Assembly: GCF_002797575.1 (NCBI RefSeq)
Contig: NZ_PGTX01000001.1
Span: 186,001-250,000, forward strand
Source of the DNA: Polynucleobacter brandtiae
GTDB lineage: Bacteria; Pseudomonadota; Gammaproteobacteria; Burkholderiales; Burkholderiaceae
Length of the DNA stretch: 64,000 nucleotides
Direction: 5' to 3'
A program made the translations under genes and the position numbers. Every line of letters starts with the position of its first letter. Within the stretch, counting starts at the first letter, position 1. The notes beneath the pieces were generated by a model, which had not been told where the DNA came from, searched no databases, and saw only the letters and a program-made list of their open reading frames with translations. Shown in pieces: positions 7,374 to 17,572 of this stretch.

Positions 7374-8485
7374 TGCTCAAAGTCAAAATTAATCAAACTG
7401 CACCGGTCTTCATGCAAATCACTTTAGAGTGTGCGCCAGGAGAAGTGCATGCACTTGTGGGGCCTTCTGGGAGTGGTAAAACCACCATCTTAAGAACAAT
7501 CGCAGGACTGAATCAGGCAGCGACTGGAAGCATTGAATGTAATGATCAAATTTGGTTAAGTACCGATCGTTCGGGCCGAGTTAAAAGTTCGCTTGCCGCC
7601 AAGGATCGCTGTTGTGGATTTCTGTTTCAACAATATGCCCTCTTTCCACACTTATCTGCATTAGATAACGTCATCATCGCCCTGCAAAATATCGAGTTGA
7701 CGTCCGAGAGACGCAAGCAGCTTGCTGCTCAATGGTTAGAGCGTATGGGCATTGGGCAGCTTTCTAAACGCATGCCCCACCAACTATCTGGCGGACAACA
7801 GCAACGAGTAGGCTTAGCTAGGGCATTAGCAAGAAAACCATCCATTCTTTTACTAGACGAACCCTTCTCCGCCATAGATACACCAACACGCTTAGGCTTA
7901 TATAAGACGCTGGCTGAGATACGTATCGATTTAAATGTTCCTATGCTGTTGGTGACCCATGATTTGCGAGAGGCCGATTTATTAGCCGATCGAATTACCG
8001 TGATTGATCAGGGCATCAGCTTACAAACCGCTGCGCCAAAAACATTATTTTCTAAACCAAGAAACTCTCGTGTTGCAGAACTAGTCGGTATCAGCAATAT
8101 ATTTCAAGGAAAATTTAACTCAGGTGAATTGTCCTGGGATGGATGCAATCAATTATTTTCTGTTGTGGATAAAGGAAAGATCCCTCCGCATTCACAAGTT
8201 GCCTGGGTTATCCCCCAAAGTGCTCTAAGCCTACATCGTGAATCTTCGAAGACTGGCGTCACTGCTATCGTTGAAGAAATTAGCAGCCTTGGGCAAATCG
8301 CGGTCATTCAATTGCGTATAGAAAATAGTGAAATCCGAATTACCTGGGAAGCGTCAACTGCCGAAATAAAACGTCTTGACATGAAGGTAGATGGCCTTAT
8401 GCAGATTGAAATGGATGCAAATCAAATTCACATCATGCCGCTGCGCCCCATTAATGACCCGCGCCGCTTTCAGGAATCGGTTTAG
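7373..8485 (+). CDS. modC: ModC, molybdate ABC transporter ATP-binding protein
   Basis: The 370-residue ATPase that drives molybdate import. Walker A is GPSGSGKTT (about 30-38), followed by the Q-loop region LFQQYALFPHLSA, the signature LSGGQQQRV, Walker B LLLDEPFSAID and the switch histidine in VTHD. The last 120 or so residues form the TOBE/Mop-like regulatory domain expected in ModC. Translation is coupled to modB (TAATG). The gene ends 3 bp from the convergent methyltransferase gene, leaving no room for a separate terminator. Confidence 0.92.
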   Translation: MLKVKINQTAPVFMQITLECAPGEVHALVGPSGSGKTTILRTIAGLNQAATGSIECNDQIWLSTDRSGRVKSSLAAKDRCCGFLFQQYALFPHLSALDNVIIALQNIELTSERRKQLAAQWLERMGIGQLSKRMPHQLSGGQQQRVGLARALARKPSILLLDEPFSAIDTPTRLGLYKTLAEIRIDLNVPMLLVTHDLREADLLADRITVIDQGISLQTAAPKTLFSKPRNSRVAELVGISNIFQGKFNSGELSWDGCNQLFSVVDKGKIPPHSQVAWVIPQSALSLHRESSKTGVTAIVEEISSLGQIAVIQLRIENSEIRITWEASTAEIKRLDMKVDGLMQIEMDANQIHIMPLRPINDPRRFQESV

Positions 8486-8488
8486 GCG

Positions 8489-9109
8489 CTATATCTTTTT
8501 GGCTACTAAGCCCAGTAAGGCAGATAGCCCGCTGTGTCTGGCACCTTCCGAAAGTGATTTTTCATAACAACATAAATCCAGAATTTCAAAATCACTCGCA
8601 AGTTCACGAATCATCTCTTCGGTATATAGGTGCTCAATTAAAGAAGGGCCCCCAGTTTTGTATTCTAATTGCTTAGGCGTATAGCCTTGGAGTATAAAAA
8701 TACCACCTGGTTTTAGCGCTTGAAAAACCTGTTTGAAAATACGTGCGCGCATTTCTGGATCGGCAAACTGTATAAAGATAGCCGCAACCGCATCATAGTC
8801 ATTCTTAACCCAATCAAAACTATCGGTATCGCACAAGCTGTACTGAACAACGACTTTGCTTTCCAGCGCAAATTGCTTTGCTTTAGCCAGGGCAATATCT
8901 GAAACATCAAACCCAGTAACGTGCATACCCTGCTTAGCGAGCCACACACCATTACGCCCCTCACCATCAGAGATGCATAGAATTTTCTGGCCAGCTATCA
9001 GATGCGCATGATATTGCTGAACTAAATACTCATTCGGATCACGACCAAAAATAAACTCTGGTTTATCAAACCGAGAATTCCAAAAATCAGTAGCATCAGA
9101 AAAGCCCAT
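8489..9109 (-). CDS. Class I SAM-dependent methyltransferase (TehB-like)
   Basis: A 206-residue methyltransferase. Motif I is ILCISDGEGRNGVWLA, followed by the acidic motif II in VTGFDVSD, YDAVAAIF and the post-motif ALKPGGIFILQGY. The N-terminal FWNSRFDKPEFIFGRDPNEYL resembles the TehB/thiopurine-methyltransferase-like group of small-molecule methyltransferases. The substrate cannot be told from sequence. It is the last gene of the long minus-strand run, 7 bp after metZ, so it is probably co-transcribed with metZ. Confidence 0.8.
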   Translation of the reverse strand: MGFSDATDFWNSRFDKPEFIFGRDPNEYLVQQYHAHLIAGQKILCISDGEGRNGVWLAKQGMHVTGFDVSDIALAKAKQFALESKVVVQYSLCDTDSFDWVKNDYDAVAAIFIQFADPEMRARIFKQVFQALKPGGIFILQGYTPKQLEYKTGGPSLIEHLYTEEMIRELASDFEILDLCCYEKSLSEGARHSGLSALLGLVAKKI

Positions 9110-9116
9110 TAATGTA

Positions 9117-10322
9117 CTACTTCAAGCCAGCAACAAGGTCATTCTTTAGATCCACAATATTCTCAAGTCCTACGGCAATTCTGACCAGACCATCGGTAAT
9201 GCCAGCAGCTTTACGTGCTTCTGGACTCACCCTGCAATGAGTGGTGGTAGCTGGGTGCGTAATAGTGGTTCTCGTATCCCCTAAATTAGCCGTAATGGAA
9301 CACAACTTCGTTTGATTAATTAATTTGAATGCAGCTTTTTTGCCGCCCTTCATAGTGAAAGATAAAATCGCCCCGCCCGCTTTCTGCTGGCGCTTGGCAA
9401 GAGCATATTGGGGGTGTGACTTTAATCCAGGATGATAGACACGCTTAACACCGGGCTGCTTTTCTAGCCACTGCGCTATAGCTAGCGCATTTTGGCTTTG
9501 CTGCTTCATACGTAAATCAAGTGTCTCTAAGCCCTTTAGAAAAACCCACGCATTAAATGCGGATAAGGTAGGGCCAGCCGTTCTCACATACGGAAAAACT
9601 TTACCCATGACAAAGTCTTTGCTACCCACAATTGCTCCACCAACAACGCGCCCTTGCCCATCCAAGTATTTTGTAGCGGAATGAATCACAACATCCGCGC
9701 CTAATGCCAGAGGTTTTTGTAACGCAGGTGTACAAAAACAATTATCAACAGCAAATAGCGCATGTGCTTTTTTAGCGATCTTAGAGATCGCCTTAATATC
9801 TGCGATCTCCGTTAAAGGATTGGATGGTGTTTCTAAATAAAATAATTTGGTATTTTCTTGGACGGCACTTTGCCATGCCTTAGTGTCAGTAAGGTCGACA
9901 TAGGTAGTGGTAATACCAAAGCGACCCATGATGTTGGTGAATAACTGAATAGTGGCCCCAAATACAGAGCGCGAACAAATCACGTGGTCACCAGACTGAA
10001 GATGAGCCATTGCCAACGTCAAAATAGCAGCCATGCCTGATGAGGTGGCTATACAGGCCTCACCCCCTTCTAATGCTGCTAGACGATCTTGAAACATACT
10101 TACAGTTGGATTGGTGAAACGGGAGTAAATAAAACCCTGATCTGCATGGGCAAATCCATCCGCTGCAAGCTCAGCGCTATCAAAGCAGAAACTGGACGTT
10201 AAGAACATCGCCTCTGAATGCTCTTGATATTCAGCGGTGCGACGGGTACCGGCACGAACTGCTAGGGTTTCTATTGCCAGCTTTGATAAATCAGGCTTTG
10301 CTCGGGTATTTTTGCTTTTCAT
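9117..10322 (-). CDS. metZ: MetZ, O-succinylhomoserine sulfhydrylase
   Basis: A PLP enzyme of the Cys/Met metabolism family that makes homocysteine directly from O-succinylhomoserine and sulfide. It has 401 residues. The PLP lysine is in IHSATKYLDGQG (about K218), with the substrate/PLP segments YSRFTNPT and ATSSGMAAI and the C-terminal GDTRTTITHPATTTH. The absence of the cystathionine-specific residues cannot be verified by eye, so cystathionine gamma-synthase remains possible. The purF-metZ neighbourhood is standard for MetZ in betaproteobacteria and pseudomonads. Confidence 0.88.
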   Translation of the reverse strand: MKSKNTRAKPDLSKLAIETLAVRAGTRRTAEYQEHSEAMFLTSSFCFDSAELAADGFAHADQGFIYSRFTNPTVSMFQDRLAALEGGEACIATSSGMAAILTLAMAHLQSGDHVICSRSVFGATIQLFTNIMGRFGITTTYVDLTDTKAWQSAVQENTKLFYLETPSNPLTEIADIKAISKIAKKAHALFAVDNCFCTPALQKPLALGADVVIHSATKYLDGQGRVVGGAIVGSKDFVMGKVFPYVRTAGPTLSAFNAWVFLKGLETLDLRMKQQSQNALAIAQWLEKQPGVKRVYHPGLKSHPQYALAKRQQKAGGAILSFTMKGGKKAAFKLINQTKLCSITANLGDTRTTITHPATTTHCRVSPEARKAAGITDGLVRIAVGLENIVDLKNDLVAGLK

Positions 10323-10392
10323 ACCCTTATTTTGACACCGAATTGAAGAATTGCCCCAGATGGGAATATCAGAGGCAATTTAAGCCCTGTTT

Positions 10393-11931
10393 TTAGTCTT
10401 CCGTAGCCAAATGCAAGTGCAGCTGCGAACGTGCAAAGTCGCTAGCGTCACGCTGACGATCGGCTTTTGCCTCCGAGGTATTTCTAGCGGCCTCTAAAGC
10501 ATCCAAATATGAATCATTGATGTCACCAGTGACATAGTGACCATCGAAGCAGGATGCTTCAAAATGCTGAATATTTGGATTGATGTCCATCACGGCCTGC
10601 TTCATATCCTCGACGCTTTGATAGATCAATTGATCGGCACCAATCATTTTATTAATTTCTTCATCCGTTCGTCCGTAGGCCACCAGCTCACTCCGGGTTG
10701 GCATATCAATACCGTATACATTAGGAAACCGCACTGGAGGTGCAGCAGAGGCAAAAATCACTTTTTTAGCCCCTGATTCACGCGCCATCTGCACAATTTC
10801 AAACGAAGTTGTTCCACGAACAATAGAGTCATCTACGATTAATACCGTCTTATCTTTAAATTCAATGCGCATTGCGTTGAGCTTTTGGCGTACTGATTTT
10901 TTACGAACGGCTTGGCCTGGCATGATAAAGGTACGACCGATATAGCGATTCTTAAAGAATCCTTCGCGATAATCCACGCCCAAGCGTTTAGCGACTTGCA
11001 TAGCAGCTGGGCGGCTAGAGTCAGGGATAGGCATGACTACATCAATTTCATCGACATTGGTTTCTTTACGAATTTTCTCCGCAAGGTAGTCTCCCATGCG
11101 CATCCGAACGTTATAAACAGTCACCCCATCAATAGTGGAGTCTGGACGGGCCATGTAGACGTATTCAAATATGCAAGGCGTGAGCACGGCATTCGGTACG
11201 CATTGACGCGCAGAGAAGTTACCATCAAGATCAATATAAATAGCTTCACCGGGATTGACGTCACGTACAAATGTAAAACCAAGCCCCTCAAGCGCCACAG
11301 ACTCTGAGGCAATCATCCACTCTGGACCCTTGCCAGTGTCAATACGACCAATACACAAAGGCCGTATTCCATATGGATCCCGAAATGCCAATAAGCCGTA
11401 ACCGGCAATTAAGGAAACAACAGCATAAGAACCCTTAACTCGCTTCGTTACTTGAGTCACCGCATTGAACATTGCACCCTCATCAAGCGCGGCACTATTC
11501 GTTTCTTTTTGTAGCTCATCAGCCAGTACATTTAACAGTACCTCAGTGTCTGAGCTCGTGTTAATATGCCGACGATCTCGATAGGCCATTTCAACACGCA
11601 GACTTGGGGCATTGGTGAGGTTGCCGTTATGCGCCAAAATAATGCCATAAGGCGCACTTACATAAAATGGTTGGGCTTCCTCCTCACTACTGGCAGAGCC
11701 GGCCGTGGGATAACGAACCTGCCCAATACCAGCGCTCCCGAGCAGACTGCGCATATTGCGTGTTCTAAAGACATCTCGCACTAAACCATTGGCCTTATGC
11801 ATCGTAAAAGAATTGCCATTCATGGTGGCCATACCAGCCGCATCTTGGCCACGATGCTGCAAAAGCAACAAGGCGTCATAAATGAGTTGATTAACAGGGG
11901 AATGGGAAACAGTTCCGATAACGCCGCACAT
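10393..11931 (-). CDS. purF: PurF, amidophosphoribosyltransferase
   Basis: First committed step of purine synthesis: PRPP plus glutamine gives 5-phosphoribosylamine. The 512-residue protein begins MCGVIG, with Cys2 the glutaminase nucleophile after Met removal. The N-terminal Ntn domain (LLLQHRGQDAAGM, GNLTNA) is followed by the phosphoribosyltransferase domain with the PRPP loop VLIVDDSIVRGTTS. It starts 4 bp after the cvpA stop. The cvpA-purF pairing is widely conserved. The C-terminus, rich in charged residues, looks complete. Confidence 0.97.
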   Translation of the reverse strand: MCGVIGTVSHSPVNQLIYDALLLLQHRGQDAAGMATMNGNSFTMHKANGLVRDVFRTRNMRSLLGSAGIGQVRYPTAGSASSEEEAQPFYVSAPYGIILAHNGNLTNAPSLRVEMAYRDRRHINTSSDTEVLLNVLADELQKETNSAALDEGAMFNAVTQVTKRVKGSYAVVSLIAGYGLLAFRDPYGIRPLCIGRIDTGKGPEWMIASESVALEGLGFTFVRDVNPGEAIYIDLDGNFSARQCVPNAVLTPCIFEYVYMARPDSTIDGVTVYNVRMRMGDYLAEKIRKETNVDEIDVVMPIPDSSRPAAMQVAKRLGVDYREGFFKNRYIGRTFIMPGQAVRKKSVRQKLNAMRIEFKDKTVLIVDDSIVRGTTSFEIVQMARESGAKKVIFASAAPPVRFPNVYGIDMPTRSELVAYGRTDEEINKMIGADQLIYQSVEDMKQAVMDINPNIQHFEASCFDGHYVTGDINDSYLDALEAARNTSEAKADRQRDASDFARSQLHLHLATED

Positions 11932-11935
11932 AAGC

Positions 11936-12502
11936 CTATATCCCTATTGTTAAAGAAGGTGTCAATGTTGGAATTACTTTGGGTACAGCATCGCCCAGTT
12001 GCTTCGCCCAATCAGCAGGCAGCCAACCTTTGATCAAGCCAGTTGCCATTTCAATTACAGGGCGAGTTAATGCTTTTTGCCAAGCAATTGTCTCAGGAAT
12101 CGGTGTTAACGCCGCTAACGTAGCCGCCACCACTACGATTAAAGCGCCACGAACCAAACCAAAGATAAGGCCTAAGAAACGATCAGTCAGACTTAATCCT
12201 ACCGACAGGATAATTTTCTGAATGACGCCACCGATAAGCCCACACAGCACCAAGGTCAAAATAAATAAAATGATGAAACCAACGCCCAAGCCAAGCAATT
12301 CATCCATATGAAAAGTCGATAGCCACTCGGTTGCTAGATAGTTGGCGTAGTGATAGGCGACCCATGCAGCAACAAACCAAGATGCAAGAGCCAAAACCTC
12401 TTTAAAAAGACCGCGAGAAATACCCACTAGCGCAGAAAACAACAGAACAACTAAGGTGAAGTAATCCACCGTAGTTAAATGCAAGGTGGAGATCATTTCC
12501 AT
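11936..12502 (-). CDS. cvpA: CvpA family inner-membrane protein
   Basis: A 188-residue membrane protein with four hydrophobic segments. It starts near TVDYFTLVVLLFSALVGISRG, the typical CvpA N-terminus, and also has TDRFLGLIFGLVRGAL. CvpA was named for colicin V production and is linked to envelope stress; its molecular role is not settled. It lies directly before purF and its start overlaps the stop of the SPOR-domain gene by one base. A second ATG two codons in is an alternative start. Confidence 0.9.
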   Translation of the reverse strand: MEMISTLHLTTVDYFTLVVLLFSALVGISRGLFKEVLALASWFVAAWVAYHYANYLATEWLSTFHMDELLGLGVGFIILFILTLVLCGLIGGVIQKIILSVGLSLTDRFLGLIFGLVRGALIVVVAATLAALTPIPETIAWQKALTRPVIEMATGLIKGWLPADWAKQLGDAVPKVIPTLTPSLTIGI

Positions 12503-13272
12503 TAAGGTGCGCCAACCTCAACAAGTCTCGGCGAGAGCCCCATCTCTTTTACTTTTTTCTCTGCAGCTTCAGCCACATCCTTATCTGAAAAAGGGCCGGC
12601 TCTTAAAACATATAATTTGATGCCATCGGCACCTGTTTTATTGAGTACGTAATTGGGGATATTCTGAGCTTTCATTTTGGTAGTCCAACCTTTTGCGCGC
12701 TCTTCTGATGCAAAGGCCCCAATCTGGATAACAAACTTACCTGTAGTAGAGGACTTTTTAATGGGTCCTTCGCTTTTTTCCTTTGAATTTGATGCAGGAA
12801 CTACCTCTTCACCTGCAATCAGCCCTATTGAGCTAGATTTACTTTGTGCTTGAGCTGGCTTCGTTTCTGGTGAAAGCAGAGTAGTCCCCAGTTCTTTTGA
12901 TGCCGACAATTGCATACCCTTGACAGGGGAATCTGGCAAAACTGGATTCACCGCATCCTCAGGCGCCGCAGTGATAGTAGGAAGACTGGTAACAATGTTT
13001 ACGGCAATATCGTTACTATTTAACTTGGGCTTGTTATCTAAAATACGAGGAAGTGCAATGACCGCAACGAGCACTAATACCGCGGCACCGATCAAACGAT
13101 GGCGAGCACGCTGACGCTCTGGATCCTCAGTAAATGCTAAAGCTTCATTTTCTTGAGCGTGCTGGAAACTGCGTGGAGCCATTCTTTTCGAAGAACGTCG
13201 ACCGAGGTCTGAGGCTCTACTGAACTCCTCAGTCTCTGGGTTTCGCTTAAAAAAACTCGATAAACGAATCAT
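12502..13272 (-). CDS. SPOR-domain membrane protein (DedD-like)
   Basis: A 256-residue protein with a basic, charged cytoplasmic N-terminus and one transmembrane helix at about 61-80 (LIGAAVLVLVAVIALPRIL). A low-complexity periplasmic linker follows, then a C-terminal SPOR domain (about 178-256; GKFVIQIGAFASEERAKGW to LSPRLVEVG). SPOR domains bind denuded septal peptidoglycan, so it is likely a divisome-associated protein like DedD. It sits between folC and cvpA, the usual dedD position. Confidence 0.85.
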   Translation of the reverse strand: MIRLSSFFKRNPETEEFSRASDLGRRSSKRMAPRSFQHAQENEALAFTEDPERQRARHRLIGAAVLVLVAVIALPRILDNKPKLNSNDIAVNIVTSLPTITAAPEDAVNPVLPDSPVKGMQLSASKELGTTLLSPETKPAQAQSKSSSIGLIAGEEVVPASNSKEKSEGPIKKSSTTGKFVIQIGAFASEERAKGWTTKMKAQNIPNYVLNKTGADGIKLYVLRAGPFSDKDVAEAAEKKVKEMGLSPRLVEVGAP

Positions 13273-13275
13273 GGG

Positions 13276-14601
13276 TCAATGGGCCTGGTTATTTCGGTAA
13301 GCCATTACGCCGGCTACTGTATAGAAAGATCCGAAGACTACGATTCTATCACCATCACCTGCATTTGAAAGGGCTTTTTGATACGCGGCAGCAGGGTTTG
13401 GGAGGCACTCAATACCCCCATCAGTTCCATTTTGAGCTAAAACGCCGATGCCTTGAAGTTTCTCGGCTAAAACTCCAGAGCTCGCCGCCCTGGCTGTGGG
13501 TAGATCAGTACAAAACCAGAAATCAATACTGCCTAGCAACGGTTTAATCACACCAGCAATATCTTTGTCGGCCATAGCCCCAAAAATAGCGTAGGTGTAG
13601 GGATGAAAGCCCATCTTATCTAAGCCCTGTCCTAACGTTGCGGCAGCATGTGGGTTGTGAGCTACGTCCAATACGATGGTTGGCTGGCCCGGCAAGACCT
13701 GAAAACGACCTGGTAGCTCAACAAGCGCAAAACCATTTCGAATATCTTGAGCGCTAACAGGTAGGCGCTGATGCAAAGCCATAAGTGCGGCTATCACAGC
13801 AGATGCATTCAGAATCTGATTTGCGCCCCGTAAAGCTGGATAACCCAATCCACTAAAGCGCTTTTCACGTCCTGCCCAGCCCCACTGCTGCTTATCACCT
13901 TGAAAGTTATAGTCCCTTCCCTGCAACCATAAATCACAGCCCAGCTTATCTGCATGGTGAATCAATGACTCAGGTGGCACGGGATCACCACAAACAACGA
14001 TTTGACCTGAGCGAAAAATACCGGCCTTCTCAAGTCCAATTGCCTCTCTAGTTGACCCTAAAAAATCTGCGTGATCAATATCAATGCTAGTCACGATGGC
14101 ACAGTCAGCATCCACAATATTGACAGCATCTAAGCGTCCGCCCATCCCGACCTCGAGGATGACTACATCGAGATTGGACTTTGCAAATAAGTGCATGATG
14201 GCCAAAGTCGTAAATTCAAAATACGTTAATGTGGGGGCATCAACCAAGCTCACTCGCGCTCTTTCAACCGCTGCAAAATGCTCAAGCAGAAGGACATCCT
14301 TTACATCGTCACCATTAAGGCGAGCGCGTTCATTAAAGACCAATAAATGTGGCGAAGTATGACAACCCACTCTATAACCAGAGCACAGAAGAATACTTTC
14401 CAGAAATGCACAGGTGGAGCCCTTACCATTAGTACCGGCAACGGTGATTACCGGACAACTAAAATCAAGCCCAAGAGCACTTTTGACCCGATTGATGCGA
14501 TCAAGCCCCATGTCAATACCCACCGGGTGGGCAGTTTCCAGATGGCTAAGCCAAGCCTCTAAGCTAGAGAACAATAATGGGGCTTGGTGTGCGGTACTCA
14601 A
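13276..14601 (-). CDS. folC: FolC, bifunctional folylpolyglutamate/dihydrofolate synthase
   Basis: A Mur-ligase-type enzyme that adds glutamate to dihydropteroate and to folates. The 441-residue protein has the ATP loop VTVAGTNGKGSTCAFLE (about 54-70), the folate-binding segment TSPHLLVFNERARLNG, and the family motifs EVGMGGRLDAVN, SIDIDHADFLG and LDVAHNPHAA. Its length is normal. It is tightly packed with accD (5 bp) and the SPOR gene (3 bp). The accD-folC pair is a common proteobacterial arrangement. Confidence 0.95.
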   Translation of the reverse strand: MSTAHQAPLLFSSLEAWLSHLETAHPVGIDMGLDRINRVKSALGLDFSCPVITVAGTNGKGSTCAFLESILLCSGYRVGCHTSPHLLVFNERARLNGDDVKDVLLLEHFAAVERARVSLVDAPTLTYFEFTTLAIMHLFAKSNLDVVILEVGMGGRLDAVNIVDADCAIVTSIDIDHADFLGSTREAIGLEKAGIFRSGQIVVCGDPVPPESLIHHADKLGCDLWLQGRDYNFQGDKQQWGWAGREKRFSGLGYPALRGANQILNASAVIAALMALHQRLPVSAQDIRNGFALVELPGRFQVLPGQPTIVLDVAHNPHAAATLGQGLDKMGFHPYTYAIFGAMADKDIAGVIKPLLGSIDFWFCTDLPTARAASSGVLAEKLQGIGVLAQNGTDGGIECLPNPAAAYQKALSNAGDGDRIVVFGSFYTVAGVMAYRNNQAH

Positions 14602-14606
14602 GCGCT

Positions 14607-15494
14607 TTAAACGGCTGCACTGACAGAGGTGACCGGCTCAGGTAAACGCTGCAATAGAGCTAGCAAGCGTGCAATTTCTCCGCGCATTTGGCGTCGATCG
14701 ACGATCATATCGATACCTCCTTTTTGCATTAAAAACTCAGACCGTTGAAATCCTTCGGGCAATTTTTCACGTACAGTTTGCTCGATCACGCGGGGCCCAG
14801 CAAAACCAATTAATGCTTTTGGCTCTGCCATCACAACATCACCCATAAAGGCAAAGCTAGCAGAGATTCCACCCATAGTGGGATCGGTCAATACGCTAAT
14901 ATAAGGTAAGCCTTTTTTAGATAAAAGTGTCAGCATGGAATTTGTTTTAGCCATCTGAAAAAGAGAAAGCAAACTTTCTTGCATGCGCGCACCACCAGTA
15001 GCGGCAATGCATATAAAAGCGCATTTTTTTGCGATTGCTTCTTGAGCACCTCTTGCAAAGCGCTCGCCAACAACGGAACCCATTGAGCCGCCCATAAATT
15101 GAAATTCAAAACAGGCCACAACGACGGGGATTTCCTCAATTTTTCCACCGAGCACAATCAATGCCTCAGATTCACCAGAGGCATCACTTGCCTCCTTCAG
15201 GCGATCAGAGTATTTTTTAGAATCTTTGAACTTCAGAGGGTCCATGGGATAAATATCTGACCCAATTTCGTATCGGCCCTTAGGGTCCAGTAGGCCATCT
15301 AGTCGTTGACGCGCACCAATGCGCATGTGATGACTGCATTTAGGGCAAACTGAAAGATTGGCCTCAATGTCAGTGCTGTAAAGAACGGTTTCACAACTGG
15401 GGCATTTGACCCATAAACCTTCGGGAACTGATTTGCGATTAGCGGGATCAGTATGCTGAATTTGAGGAGGTAATAATTTATCGATCCAGCTCAT
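14607..15494 (-). CDS. accD: AccD, acetyl-CoA carboxylase carboxyltransferase subunit beta
   Basis: The beta subunit of the carboxyltransferase that makes malonyl-CoA with AccA. The 295-residue protein has the N-terminal zinc ribbon with cysteines at 31, 34, 50 and 53 (CPSC and CPKC). The crotonase-like carboxyltransferase core follows, with [26 protein letters not shown] and [12 protein letters not shown]. It is placed between trpA and folC, as in many proteobacteria. Confidence 0.96.
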   Translation of the reverse strand: MSWIDKLLPPQIQHTDPANRKSVPEGLWVKCPSCETVLYSTDIEANLSVCPKCSHHMRIGARQRLDGLLDPKGRYEIGSDIYPMDPLKFKDSKKYSDRLKEASDASGESEALIVLGGKIEEIPVVVACFEFQFMGGSMGSVVGERFARGAQEAIAKKCAFICIAATGGARMQESLLSLFQMAKTNSMLTLLSKKGLPYISVLTDPTMGGISASFAFMGDVVMAEPKALIGFAGPRVIEQTVREKLPEGFQRSEFLMQKGGIDMIVDRRQMRGEIARLLALLQRLPEPVTSVSAAV

Positions 15495-15516
15495 ACATTC
15501 TTCACTATCCAGTACG

Positions 15517-16314
15517 TTAACTATCTAAGGCAACGCGAATTTCGCGTATAAAAGCTTCAAGTGATTGTACTGCCTGACCTGGGGGTGCATCCTCTAAGAG
15601 TCGAATAATTCGACTGCCGATGACCACTGCGTCTGCTGTTTTAGATACTATTCGCGCGCTTTCTGGGTCACTGATACCAAACCCGACCGCAATTGGTATG
15701 GAAGTAGCCTCCCGGATTTTGGGGATATTACTGGCAACGTCGGCAGTGTTGAGGTTTGACGATCCAGTGACACCGCGCATGGACACATAATAAATATAAC
15801 CAGAAGCTATCTTTGCAGCGTCCTTGATACGCTCAAGTGATGAAGTCGGTGCCAGTAAAAAAATAGGATCTACACCAGCAATACGCATTCGTGACGCAAA
15901 ATCAACGCACTCTTCAGGCGGGTAATCCACAATCAATACGCCGTCCACACCGGCAGCCTTTGCTTCATTAGCAAAACGCTCTGCACCCATTTGCTCTACC
16001 GGGTTAGCGTAACCCATCAAAACAACCGGCGTTTTTGAATCGAGCTTACGAAACTCTTTGACTATTTCGAGGCAGCCATGCAAAGTGACTCCCTTAGAAA
16101 GTGCCCGCTCAGAAGATCTCTGAATAACTGGCCCATCAGCCATAGGATCTGAAAAAGGAACGCCCAATTCAATTACGTTAGCACCGCCTCTGACCAATGC
16201 ATGCATTAACTCTACAGTTAAGCCAGGCTCAGGATCGCCAGCAGTAATGAAAGGAATGAGCCCTTTCTTACCATCGATTTTTAACTGATTGAATACGGCG
16301 CTAATTTTTGACAT
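15517..16314 (-). CDS. trpA: TrpA, tryptophan synthase alpha subunit
   Basis: Cleaves indole-3-glycerol phosphate to indole, which is channelled to TrpB. The 265-residue TIM barrel shows the catalytic acidic residues in [19 protein letters not shown], the loop motif [14 protein letters not shown], and the phosphate site VGFGISDPE. It begins 35 bp after trpB. The early pathway genes trpE, trpD and trpC are not in this window, so the pathway is split, which is normal for this group. Confidence 0.96.
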   Translation of the reverse strand: MSKISAVFNQLKIDGKKGLIPFITAGDPEPGLTVELMHALVRGGANVIELGVPFSDPMADGPVIQRSSERALSKGVTLHGCLEIVKEFRKLDSKTPVVLMGYANPVEQMGAERFANEAKAAGVDGVLIVDYPPEECVDFASRMRIAGVDPIFLLAPTSSLERIKDAAKIASGYIYYVSMRGVTGSSNLNTADVASNIPKIREATSIPIAVGFGISDPESARIVSKTADAVVIGSRIIRLLEDAPPGQAVQSLEAFIREIRVALDS

Positions 16315-16349
16315 GGGAATACGCAGTTCATTTATGTAGAGAAAAAGGC

Positions 16350-17543
16350 TTAGCCTTCAGAGCCTGTTGCTTGAGCAACGGTATGCATGTCTTTATCGCC
16401 GCGACCAGATAAATTGACCAAGATTGTTTTATCTTTGGAAAGTGTCGGGGCTAATTTACAAGCGTAGGCAATCGCATGTGCGGACTCTAGTGCTGGAATA
16501 ATGCCCTCAATTTGACAGCAGTCATGAAACGCTTTTAAAGCCTCTTCGTCTGTCACTGCTACATAAGCTGCACGACCCGAATCTTTTAGCCATGCATGCT
16601 CGGGACCAACACCGGGATAGTCCATACCAGCTGACACTGAATGAGTCTCCGATATTTGACCGTTTTCATCTTGTAGCAAGTAAGTGCGATTGCCGTGCAA
16701 TACGCCTGGCTTTCCAACGCATAGTGCAGCAGAATGTAGGCCAGTATTTAAGCCATGACCAGCTGCCTCAACACCAATTAATTGGACCTCTGGAAAGTCA
16801 ATGTAAGGATAAAAAATGCCCATCGCATTTGATCCACCACCAACACAAGCCATAACATAGTCGGGCTGACGTCCTGTGAGTTCGGGCATTTGCACCTTAC
16901 ATTCCTCACCGATCACGCTCTGGAAATCTCTCACCATCATAGGATAGGGATGCGGGCCAGCAACGGTGCCAATAATATAAAAGGTATCGTCAACGTTAGT
17001 AACCCAATCACGCATTGCTTCATTTAAAGCATCTTTGAGTGTTTTGGTTCCAGACTCTACTGGGACTACATTTGCCCCCAATAGCTTCATCCGAAAGACA
17101 TTTTGCGCCTGACGGGCAACATCCACAGAGCCTTGATATACAGTGCAATCTAAACCAAAGCGAGCACAAATAGTAGCCGTGGCTACACCATGCTGACCCG
17201 CCCCTGTCTCAGCAATAATGCGCGGCTTACCCATGCGCTTGGCTAGCATTGCTTGACCGATCACATTATTAATTTTGTGGGCGCCAGTGTGATTTAAATC
17301 TTCACGCTTTAAGTAAATTTGCGCACCACCAAGCATTTCACTCCAACGCTTAGCGTGATAAACCGGCGATGGGCGACCCACAAAGTGCTTGAGCTCATAA
17401 TGAAACTCCTCGAGGAACTCAGGGTCATATTGGTATTTGGCGTAGGCCGCTTTGAGCTCATCTAAAGCAAACATGAGCGTTTCAGAAACAAATACGCCGC
17501 CATAAGGACCGAAGTGTCCTCTTGCGTCTGGCTTATCGTACAT
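16350..17543 (-). CDS. trpB: TrpB, tryptophan synthase beta subunit
   Basis: The PLP enzyme that joins indole and serine to form tryptophan. It has 397 residues. The PLP lysine is in [11 protein letters not shown] (K90), with [13 protein letters not shown], the phosphate-binding GGGSNAMG, and the C-terminal NLSGRGDKD. Order and spacing with trpF upstream (29 bp) and trpA downstream indicate an operon. Confidence 0.97.
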   Translation of the reverse strand: MYDKPDARGHFGPYGGVFVSETLMFALDELKAAYAKYQYDPEFLEEFHYELKHFVGRPSPVYHAKRWSEMLGGAQIYLKREDLNHTGAHKINNVIGQAMLAKRMGKPRIIAETGAGQHGVATATICARFGLDCTVYQGSVDVARQAQNVFRMKLLGANVVPVESGTKTLKDALNEAMRDWVTNVDDTFYIIGTVAGPHPYPMMVRDFQSVIGEECKVQMPELTGRQPDYVMACVGGGSNAMGIFYPYIDFPEVQLIGVEAAGHGLNTGLHSAALCVGKPGVLHGNRTYLLQDENGQISETHSVSAGMDYPGVGPEHAWLKDSGRAAYVAVTDEEALKAFHDCCQIEGIIPALESAHAIAYACKLAPTLSKDKTILVNLSGRGDKDMHTVAQATGSEG

Positions 17544-17572
17544 AAATACCTCGTTGATTAATTACAGCAAAT

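Noticed and set aside
10349..10380. Inverted repeat AATTGCC...GGCAATT between purF and metZ
   Set aside because: The loop is 18 bases and no T-run follows in the direction of transcription; it is too weak to call a terminator.
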